DNA from: Bacteroidota bacterium
GTDB taxonomy: Bacteria > Bacteroidota > Bacteroidia > B-17B0 > Aurantibacillaceae
NCBI GenBank assembly: GCA_030684395.1
Contig: JAUXTT010000039.1
Coordinates: forward strand, 35,872 to 99,871
Reading direction: 5' to 3'
Length of the DNA: 64,000 bases
Under the pieces are notes generated by a model. That model saw nothing but the letters and a program-made list of their open reading frames with translations, did no database searches and was not told where the DNA came from. Made by a program: the position numbers and the translations under genes. Below are positions 8,094 to 14,954 of this stretch, in pieces (the first letter of the stretch is position 1; the number at the start of each line of letters is the position of its first letter).

Positions 8094-8813
8094 ATGAGCG
8101 AAAATATAAACACAATTGAGCTTCTTTTTATGGAAGCAGGTGCTGAATTCATTGAAAGTTCAATGGTTTTGCATAACAAACTTAAAAACATAAAAGCCTT
8201 TGTGTTTGATTGGGACGGTGTTTTTAATAACGGAGAAAAAAATGAGAACAGGAGCAGTAACTTCAATGAGGCTGATAGCATGGGAACAAATTTACTACGT
8301 TATGCTCATTATAAAAGCCATGGAGAATTACCGATAACTGCAATTATTTCAGGAGAAAAAAACGCATTGTCTTTTTATTTTGCTTCGCGCGAACGACTTC
8401 ATTCCTGTTATTTTAAAATTGGGAATAAAATTGAAGCGCTGAACCATTTATGTAAAGAGCATGATATAAAACCGGAAGAAGTTTGTTATTTCTTTGATGA
8501 TGTATTAGATCTTTCTATTGCCAAGGTTTGTGGAATACGTATTTTAATGAACAGAAATGCCGGTTTATTATTTAAACAGTATGTTAGAGAAAATAATCTG
8601 GCTGATTATATCACGGCTCATGAAGGGGGAAACTTCGCATTGAGAGAAGCCTGTGAAATGTTAATGGGATTAAGTGAAAATTTTGAGGAGGTAATTAAAG
8701 ACCGAACAAATTACGGAGCAGTATATACAGCATATATCGAAAAACGTAATGAAGCATCCACCTCATTTTATACTTTGAGCGAAGGGAAAATATTAGAGAG
8801 TCCTGATAACTAA
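8094..8813 (+). CDS. HAD-superfamily phosphatase, KdsC-like
   Basis: 239 residues. HAD motif I is DWDGVFNNG (nucleophile Asp39, Asp41), motif II is IISGEKN (Ser86), motif IV is FFDDVLDL (Asp135/Asp136). This pattern and the capless layout match KdsC (YrbI), which dephosphorylates Kdo-8-phosphate, and kdsB lies 0.6 kb downstream. But KdsC is normally about 170-180 residues with DVDGV and TGR motifs. Here there are about 30 extra N-terminal and 30 extra C-terminal residues and divergent motifs. It may be the Kdo-8-P phosphatase of this organism or a paralogue with a different sugar-phosphate substrate. Confidence 0.7.
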   Translation: MSENINTIELLFMEAGAEFIESSMVLHNKLKNIKAFVFDWDGVFNNGEKNENRSSNFNEADSMGTNLLRYAHYKSHGELPITAIISGEKNALSFYFASRERLHSCYFKIGNKIEALNHLCKEHDIKPEEVCYFFDDVLDLSIAKVCGIRILMNRNAGLLFKQYVRENNLADYITAHEGGNFALREACEMLMGLSENFEEVIKDRTNYGAVYTAYIEKRNEASTSFYTLSEGKILESPDN

Positions 8814-8824
8814 TTCCTCAGCAA

Positions 8825-9277
8825 TTACAAACTGCCCATGTAACTTATTTTAGGTTCGCCTCCATCAGCAGGGAAAAAGATATTTACCGGAGCCGGCATT
8901 CCTTTTACATCCGATTTTTTGCTTATAAAATAACTGTATTCATCACCTTTTTCACCCGTTTCTTTAAAGCCAATTGCTGTTACACCATTTTTTCGAACAC
9001 GGGTTATTTTAACCGGATTGGCGTAAAATTTCACATTATCGTGTGCTTTTTTAAAACTAAAATTTCTCAGGTCTTTTGTTAAGTCATCACCTGATGCATT
9101 TTTCAGACTTTTGTGTACGTATTTTAAACACTCTTTTGCACTTTCATCCGCGTCCTTTATAGCAAGTGCTTTCATGAAATCATTTAATAAGGTTTCAGCT
9201 TTTGGGTTAACCTCAATGTTTTGAGCAATTGAGCTACTGAATAAAAATAGAAGAAATAGTGCTACTATAGTTTTCAT
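8825..9277 (-). CDS. Small secreted protein of unknown function
   Basis: 150 residues with a signal peptide (MKTIVALFLLFLFSSSIAQ). The mature part alternates helix (ETLLNDFMKALAIKDADES) and strands, which could suit an NTF2-like fold, but I do not recognise the family. It is convergent with the KdsC-like gene (11-bp gap) and has its own strong promoter at 9301-9332. Nothing ties it functionally to the Kdo genes except position. Confidence 0.7.
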   Translation of the reverse strand: MKTIVALFLLFLFSSSIAQNIEVNPKAETLLNDFMKALAIKDADESAKECLKYVHKSLKNASGDDLTKDLRNFSFKKAHDNVKFYANPVKITRVRKNGVTAIGFKETGEKGDEYSYFISKKSDVKGMPAPVNIFFPADGGEPKISYMGSL

Positions 9278-9300
9278 TTGTTAGGTATATTGGATTTAAA

Positions 9301-9332
9301 CAAATCTATTCAATTAAATTATAATAAGCAAA
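9301..9332 (-). promoter_or_regulatory. Promoter of the small secreted protein
   Basis: Minus strand TTTG (9329-9332), 20-bp spacer, TAGATTTG (9301-9308). Both elements match the Bacteroidota consensus exactly. The predicted start is about 18 bp from the ATG at 9277. Confidence 0.6.
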
Positions 9333-9346
9333 GAGGAATGGATTGG

Positions 9347-9377
9347 TTTGCGTGGTTTAAATAAAAATGTATTTTAG
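9347..9377 (+). promoter_or_regulatory. Promoter of kdsB
   Basis: Plus strand TTTG (9347-9350), 19-bp spacer, TATTTTAG (9370-9377; one mismatch to TAnnTTTG), with the kdsB ATG at 9401. It is back to back with the promoter at 9301-9332. Confidence 0.45.
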
Positions 9378-9400
9378 TACTTTCATTTTAATTCAGATAT

Positions 9401-10138
9401 ATGATATTAGGAATAATACCTGCACGATATGGATCCAGCAGATTTCCCGGAAAGCCACTTGTAGATATCAGGGGAAAAAGTATGATCCAACGTGTATACG
9501 AACAAGCGAGCAAAGCAAAAAAATTAACGAAGGTTGTTGTAGCTACCGATGATAATCGAATTGCAGAACATGTGAAAAGTTTCGGAGGGGAGGTGATAAT
9601 GACGGAGCCAAATCACCCAAGCGGAACCGACAGGTGTTATGAAGCGTTAAGAAAGGCTGAAGGGAATTATAAGTTCGTGATTAATATACAAGGCGATGAA
9701 CCTTTTATTGATCCGCATCAAATAGATGAGCTTGCCAATGCCTGCAACGATTCAACTGAGTTGCTTACACAGATGATCTCGGTTGATTCTTATGAAGTAT
9801 TGTTTGATACAGGAGAAGTAAAAATAGCATTGAACGATCACAAAGAAGCTTTGTTTTTTAGTCGTATGGTGATTCCGTTTGTAAAAGGCATTGATCAAAA
9901 AGAATGGCACAAGCATCATCATTATTACAGGCATGTTGGTATGTATGCTTACCGTGCAGATATTCTTGAAAAAATTACAAGGTTAATGCCGTCTGATTTA
10001 GAGAAAGCGGAATCATTAGAGCAGTTACGTTGGCTCGAAGCTGGTTATAAAATAAAGTGTGTTGAGACTAAATATGATAGTCACTGTGTAGATACGCCTG
10101 AAGATATAGAGAAAGTATTGAAATTGATGAGGTTGTAG
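9401..10138 (+). CDS. kdsB: 3-deoxy-manno-octulosonate cytidylyltransferase (CMP-Kdo synthetase)
   Basis: 245 residues, the standard KdsB length. The N-terminal CTP-binding motif IPARYGSSRFPGKPL starts at residue 6, followed by conserved INIQGDEPF and a C-terminal HCVDTPEDIE. KdsB activates Kdo as CMP-Kdo for transfer to lipid A in the cytosol, an essential early step of LPS core synthesis. A strong terminator at 10161-10199 closes the gene. The upstream KdsC-like phosphatase would supply free Kdo if its assignment is right. Confidence 0.95.
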   Translation: MILGIIPARYGSSRFPGKPLVDIRGKSMIQRVYEQASKAKKLTKVVVATDDNRIAEHVKSFGGEVIMTEPNHPSGTDRCYEALRKAEGNYKFVINIQGDEPFIDPHQIDELANACNDSTELLTQMISVDSYEVLFDTGEVKIALNDHKEALFFSRMVIPFVKGIDQKEWHKHHHYYRHVGMYAYRADILEKITRLMPSDLEKAESLEQLRWLEAGYKIKCVETKYDSHCVDTPEDIEKVLKLMRL

Positions 10139-10160
10139 TTTTACAGTAAAGAATACAAAC

Positions 10161-10199
10161 AAAAAGAGTCCCGATAGAATTTCTATCAGGACTCTTTTT
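10161..10199. terminator. Bidirectional intrinsic terminator
   Basis: A long near-perfect hairpin: AAAAAGAGTCC-GATAGA paired with TCTATC-GGACTCTTTTT, flanked by A and T runs. It sits between the convergent kdsB and the 1199-residue T9SS protein and can terminate both. Confidence 0.88.
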
Positions 10200-10219
10200 G
10201 TTTAAGTATAATGTTGAAT

Positions 10220-13200
10220 CTATTCTACTATTAATTTCTTGGTTGCTTTACCCAAAGAGCCGTTCAGGATAATGTTATACATTCCTTTAGATAAACCTTC
10301 AACGGTAAAAGTATATTCAGTTGCAGTTTTATCAATTTTATTTGAAAGAACTTTTCTTCCCAAAGCATCATACATGTCAATAGTTTCAAATTTGCTTTCT
10401 TTATTAAATGCAACTGTTACATTACCATTGGCAGGATTAGGAAATACATTCAGCTCTTTGGTTAAATTTATTTCTTTCACTCCAATTAATGAAGAAGGTG
10501 ATTTAATGTTTGAACGTGAAGTATTGATTGCACCCCTTGTTGGATCACATGTTGTCAGCCAGTCAATTTCTACTCTATAACGCGCGTTAGGATAAGGTGC
10601 ATTGTCAACCCATATGGTTACCGATGGGTTTACTGATCCGTCCAATAATTCCCATTGGCCACCGGCAACAGTGGTATCTCTGTATATTCTGTAGAAGTTA
10701 GCAACCTGACCTACATACAAGTTCCATCCTAAGTTTACAGTCCCAGTTCCGTTACTTGTTGCTAAGAACATTGTTCTGTGATAAAGCGAGCGCTGTCCTT
10801 CATTTCCACAACTATCAACGGCTGCGATTGCATACTCTTCGAAGTTAGTGTTGGGGTCATAATCACTTAATGTATCTAGTAAGTATGCAGGATCTTCATA
10901 AGCAACAGTTCCAACCAAAGTATCTGTCATAGCACCTAGTTTGCGGTAAACCCTAAAGCTGTCAATCTCATTGGTTGCAGGCCTCACCCAAAAAATCTCG
11001 TTGTGCAATGAAGCAGAATCAACACTAGCTACACAAACATCAACCAATGGAAGAGGATTAAATACAACATTATGAAATGGACTTGAATCTCTTGATCCAC
11101 AGTTATTGCTTGGAGTTACCTGAATGCTCGTTAAGCTGTTAACGCCGGTAAAATCAATAGTAATACTATCTGTTCCTGCCCCAAAAGTGATGGTTCCGTT
11201 ACTGCTTGTCCACGCATAAGAAGTTGCATTGGCAACAGGACTAATCTCATAAGAAACATTTGTAGCTGTTGGGCAAAGTTGTAATACTTGTTGTCCGCTT
11301 ATTGCGCCGGTATTATCCGGTAATGGATTAACCGCAATGCCTATATTTGAAGAATCACCTGTTCCGCAAGAATTTTGACCTTTTACATAAATTCTTCCGC
11401 TTTGATCATTAAGACCAATATTAAATGTTTCATTCGGTAATGCAGTAATAGAAGTTGAACCATCCAATGCAGTCCAAATGTATGTATTTGCATTAGCAAT
11501 TGAAGGTACTGTATAATTTACATTTTGCTCACCCTGACAAACAGTTGTTGGCCCACTGATAGAACCGGGAGCTGAAGGTAAAGGTGTTAAATTAACCATT
11601 AAAGATGCATTTGAACTGGTACCGCATGAATTGGATGCGTTAACGGTAATATTGCCGGGAACTGCAGTGTTGTCGTATTCAATTACAATTGAAATTGAGG
11701 AAGGGGTAGCAACAATATTTCCACCGCTCATAGTTGACCAATTGTAATTTGTAGCATTGGTAACCGCTGCTATGGAATAATTATATTGATTAGAACTTCC
11801 CGCACATATTGAAGAGGTGGTTCCAAAAATGGTTGAAGGAACCGCCGGAGCATCAACCACATTTATTGTTTTCTGAGTATTGTAATAAAGACCTGTTGTT
11901 GTACTGTGAATTCTCATATAAACCGTATATGTTCCAACGGTGTTATATGTGTAAGACGGGTTTTGAAGAACGGAAGTATAGTTCGGACTTGATCCATTGT
12001 AATTAAAATCCCACTCCCAGGTATCCGGTTGACCAATAGAAAGATCAGTAAAGTCTAAAGAAGAATTCTTACAAACGGTTGATGAGGAAACATCACTTAC
12101 CGGACTGTATGAGAAATTGGCAGAAGGTGCGCAACTCACATCCGCAAAGTTTGTTGTAATACTAACAGTGTCTTTTTTTGCAGGACAAACACTTCCGGTT
12201 CTTGTAACAGTCCAAATGTACTGATATGTTTGAGGAGAAGTTAAACCACTGACAGAAGTACTATTACTACTTGCATTACCCAAAGAAGGGGTAGGAGTTC
12301 CACTTAACCATGACCATGTTCCAACGTTTGATCCTGAAGTTGCTGCTGCATTTAAGAAAGCTGTACCGGAACAAACTAATGGTTGGTCAGGACCTGCATC
12401 AGGTGTAGAAGGATTTGCATCTATTTGAACTGATTTTGAAGAAGCGTTTCCATTACCGCAGCCAAAACTGTTTGTTCCATAAACACTAATACTTCCTGTT
12501 GCAGTAGCTGTTGTAGTAGAAATAGTAACAATGGTAGTTCCCTGACCTCCGGTGATTGAATATCCCGAAGGAACAGCCCAGGTGTATCCTGTTGCATTGG
12601 CAATAGACGGAACGGTATAGCTTGCAGATGTTCCTGCGCAAATTGGTGAAGATCCTGAAATAACTCCCGCAGTGGCAGGAATCGGGTTTACAGTTACGGT
12701 AAATGTAACCGATGCTGTATTACTCACATGCCAACCATCATTAGCAGTAACTGTTATTATTGCAGTTCCGGATTGTCCTGAAGCAGGGGTGAATTTTAAA
12801 GAGCCGGTTGAAGCAGGACTGGTGTAAGTAATTGTTGGATTAGGGATTAATGAAGGGTTATTAGATGTTGCTGAAACACTCATAGTTTGTGACTCTGCTG
12901 TACTTCCGTCTCCAATACCTGATAAATTAACCGTTTGCTGACTTGCATTTTGGCAAACAGTCATACTTGATACCGAGCCAATGGTGGGAGGGTTATTTAA
13001 AGTATAGAATCCATAAGAAGAACTGTTGTTATAGTAATTTTTCGAGTTATAATTATATAAGGTTTGCGTAGGATACGTTCCATTTGAATAAACGTGAGAA
13101 TATGCATAATACAAGGTTGCAGGCTGTAGATTACTCACACTCACGCTTGTTCCTGTATTCATATAAACAACATAGCCTCCGCCTAAAGCAGAACCTGATC

Positions 13201-13819
13201 CGTAACTAGTGTTAGCCGCATAGTTATAACCATCTGTTGGATAAACATTACTTCCGGTTGAAGGGCGTATGTATATCATTCTGCCATCTCCACCGGTTCC
13301 AGAACTCACAAAAACAGATGCAGAAGTATAACTTGGAGAAACAGAAGTTACGTTTGAAAAAGCAGAAGGTGAAGTGTCTAAGGTATTAAATCCTTCGTAA
13401 GTACTGGTTGTTATAGTGGTATTATAGAGGTAATATATATTCGGGAAAATATACTCTGAAGAGTACTCATAAACATATGCGTAATAGAGTGTGTTGGCAG
13501 TTAAGCCGGATATAGAAACACTGGTTCCTGATCCCTCATAAACTACATAATTATCACCATTTCCTATTGAAGTTCCACTGCCATAGGTTGTACTTGCTGT
13601 ATAGTTTGTTGTGGTTGAAGACGGTGGGGTTGACTGTGAACTGGAAGACTTCCTCACAACTACAGCGCAGGCTGCACCATTTCCCCTTGTCCAACTAATA
13701 GTTGCTGTTGAGGTACTTTTATAGGTTATTTGAACATTTGAAGCCTGAACACTGGGTGCCTGAGCAAACGAAGAAATACCTAATAGTACACCAATTAAAA
13801 GAAAGTAAATTTTTTTCAT
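10220..13819 (-). CDS. Large T9SS-secreted adhesin-like protein (Fn3/Ig/PKD-type repeats)
   Basis: 1199 residues, Ser/Thr/Asn-rich. Signal peptide MKKIYFLLIGVLLGISSFAQ. Two fibronectin-III-like repeats with LYYAYVYEYS/LYYAYSHVYS signatures occupy roughly 20-270. A long series of Ig/PKD-like modules follows, each with a CxG or CAG start and a TYxWxxP/G core and separated by proline-rich IPATAG/LPSAPG linkers. The C-terminal 80 residues are a type A T9SS sorting domain (NVFPNPANGNV, LGRKV, GMYNIIL, KKLIVE). It should be exported by the Sec system, translocated by T9SS, then cleaved and anchored or released at the surface. It probably binds or adheres; no enzyme domain is visible. A TATATTTG -7 element lies at 13853-13860. 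Confidence 0.88.
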   Translation of the reverse strand: MKKIYFLLIGVLLGISSFAQAPSVQASNVQITYKSTSTATISWTRGNGAACAVVVRKSSSSQSTPPSSTTTNYTASTTYGSGTSIGNGDNYVVYEGSGTSVSISGLTANTLYYAYVYEYSSEYIFPNIYYLYNTTITTSTYEGFNTLDTSPSAFSNVTSVSPSYTSASVFVSSGTGGDGRMIYIRPSTGSNVYPTDGYNYAANTSYGSGSALGGGYVVYMNTGTSVSVSNLQPATLYYAYSHVYSNGTYPTQTLYNYNSKNYYNNSSSYGFYTLNNPPTIGSVSSMTVCQNASQQTVNLSGIGDGSTAESQTMSVSATSNNPSLIPNPTITYTSPASTGSLKFTPASGQSGTAIITVTANDGWHVSNTASVTFTVTVNPIPATAGVISGSSPICAGTSASYTVPSIANATGYTWAVPSGYSITGGQGTTIVTISTTTATATGSISVYGTNSFGCGNGNASSKSVQIDANPSTPDAGPDQPLVCSGTAFLNAAATSGSNVGTWSWLSGTPTPSLGNASSNSTSVSGLTSPQTYQYIWTVTRTGSVCPAKKDTVSITTNFADVSCAPSANFSYSPVSDVSSSTVCKNSSLDFTDLSIGQPDTWEWDFNYNGSSPNYTSVLQNPSYTYNTVGTYTVYMRIHSTTTGLYYNTQKTINVVDAPAVPSTIFGTTSSICAGSSNQYNYSIAAVTNATNYNWSTMSGGNIVATPSSISIVIEYDNTAVPGNITVNASNSCGTSSNASLMVNLTPLPSAPGSISGPTTVCQGEQNVNYTVPSIANANTYIWTALDGSTSITALPNETFNIGLNDQSGRIYVKGQNSCGTGDSSNIGIAVNPLPDNTGAISGQQVLQLCPTATNVSYEISPVANATSYAWTSSNGTITFGAGTDSITIDFTGVNSLTSIQVTPSNNCGSRDSSPFHNVVFNPLPLVDVCVASVDSASLHNEIFWVRPATNEIDSFRVYRKLGAMTDTLVGTVAYEDPAYLLDTLSDYDPNTNFEEYAIAAVDSCGNEGQRSLYHRTMFLATSNGTGTVNLGWNLYVGQVANFYRIYRDTTVAGGQWELLDGSVNPSVTIWVDNAPYPNARYRVEIDWLTTCDPTRGAINTSRSNIKSPSSLIGVKEINLTKELNVFPNPANGNVTVAFNKESKFETIDMYDALGRKVLSNKIDKTATEYTFTVEGLSKGMYNIILNGSLGKATKKLIVE

Positions 13820-13852
13820 ATAAACACTAATTGAATAATTAATTTAGTATTG

Positions 13853-13860
13853 CAAATATA
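13853..13860 (-). promoter_or_regulatory. -7 element of the T9SS protein gene
   Basis: A perfect TATATTTG on the minus strand, about 34 bp before the ATG at 13819. No clear -33 TTG lies at the right distance, so activation by a regulator is possible; the adjacent divergent LytTR gene is a candidate (inference). Confidence 0.35.
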
Positions 13861-13983
13861 GGGTATTTATCTATGAATTGAGAATGATCGTCGTCAGCAT
13901 CTAACAGAGATTATAAAAAATAACTCATTGTTTATCAAATATATAATGCAAGTAATCAGTCAAACAGTTTTAATAAACGTTTA

Positions 13984-14012
13984 CTTAACGTATATTTATA
14001 TTACTTAACGTA
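13984..14012 (-). promoter_or_regulatory. Candidate LytTR operator: tandem direct repeat
   Basis: On the minus strand TACGTTAAG occurs twice (13984-13992 and 14004-14012), 20 bp apart start to start. On the plus strand this is the repeated 12-mer TTACTTAACGTA. Each copy fits the published LytTR-domain consensus [TA][AC][CA]GTTN[AG][TG], and two-turn spacing is typical for this family. A third match (AACGTTTAT) lies at 13973-13981. The repeats bracket a possible -7 element (TATATTTA, 13991-13998) and end 5 bp before the ATG of a LytTR regulator, so autorepression is the simplest reading. Confidence 0.6.
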
Positions 14013-14017
14013 AATGT

Positions 14018-14905
14018 ATGTCTAAGTCCGACGAAATTAACTCTGTTATCGCTTATTTAGCCCAATCCTTAGACAAAGCACAAACTATTGATGAATTGGT
14101 ATGGGACCTTGCGAAAAAATGCATTGCCAATTTAAATTTTGAAGACTGTGTTATTTACCTGTTTGATAAGGAAAATAACAAGTTATATCAAAAAGCAGCT
14201 TTAGGTCCTAAAAACCCAAAAGAAAGGGTTATAGCAAATCCAATTGAAATTCCTTTGGGCAAAGGCATAGTAGGCTCTGTTGCATTAAACGGAATTTCGG
14301 AAATGATAGGTGATACTTCCAAAGACCACAGGTATATAATTGATGATAAAAAAAGGTACTCGGAATTAGCAGTGCCAATAAAATTTCACGATTATGTAAT
14401 TGGTGTTATTGATAGTGAACATTCTAAAAAAGATTTTTTCACCAAAGATCATTTACACATTCTTACTGTAATTGCAAGCTTTGCCGGCAATAAAATCAGA
14501 GAGATCAATCAAAAGGAAAGCTTAAAAATAAATGCTTCAGGACAGCCGAGTTTACTTGACAAATTGAAACAATTTGAACAATCAGAGAATGAACATATTA
14601 TTTTAAATACCCAGGCAAGAACATACAAACTTAATAAGTCGGATATTATTCGTGCCGAGGCAGATGGCAATTACTGCGTTGTATACACTAATAGCGGTTT
14701 ACGTATTATGCTTGCTAAAACTTTAAAAAATTTCGAAAAGGAAATTGCTTCCAAACAATTCATCAGGCCGCATAAATCACATCTTGTGAATTCAAGATAT
14801 ATCACATCTCATGTACAGAATGAACTTTTTCTGACAGATAATACCTGTATTCAGATCTCTGTAAGAAAACAGGTAATGATAAAACGTTTGCTCGGTATTA
14901 AATAG
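14018..14905 (+). CDS. GAF-LytTR transcriptional regulator
   Basis: 295 residues: an N-terminal GAF domain (about 15-165; includes GIVGSVALNG and the YSELAVPIK core) and a C-terminal LytTR DNA-binding domain (about 195-293; includes SDIIRAEADGNYCVVYT and FIRPHKSHLVN). It has no receiver domain, so it probably senses a small ligand through GAF rather than phosphorylation. It is divergent from the 1199-residue T9SS protein and just upstream of another T9SS protein gene (7-49 bp, depending on start), making those surface proteins plausible targets. A tandem LytTR-type repeat overlaps its own promoter region. Confidence 0.88.
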   Translation: MSKSDEINSVIAYLAQSLDKAQTIDELVWDLAKKCIANLNFEDCVIYLFDKENNKLYQKAALGPKNPKERVIANPIEIPLGKGIVGSVALNGISEMIGDTSKDHRYIIDDKKRYSELAVPIKFHDYVIGVIDSEHSKKDFFTKDHLHILTVIASFAGNKIREINQKESLKINASGQPSLLDKLKQFEQSENEHIILNTQARTYKLNKSDIIRAEADGNYCVVYTNSGLRIMLAKTLKNFEKEIASKQFIRPHKSHLVNSRYITSHVQNELFLTDNTCIQISVRKQVMIKRLLGIK

Positions 14906-14954
14906 GAAAATCTTGTTTTATTTTGAATTTACGTACATTCGTGTTGGAATTGTT

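Noticed and set aside
9367..9552. 61-codon plus-strand frame
   Set aside because: A shadow of kdsB in another frame.
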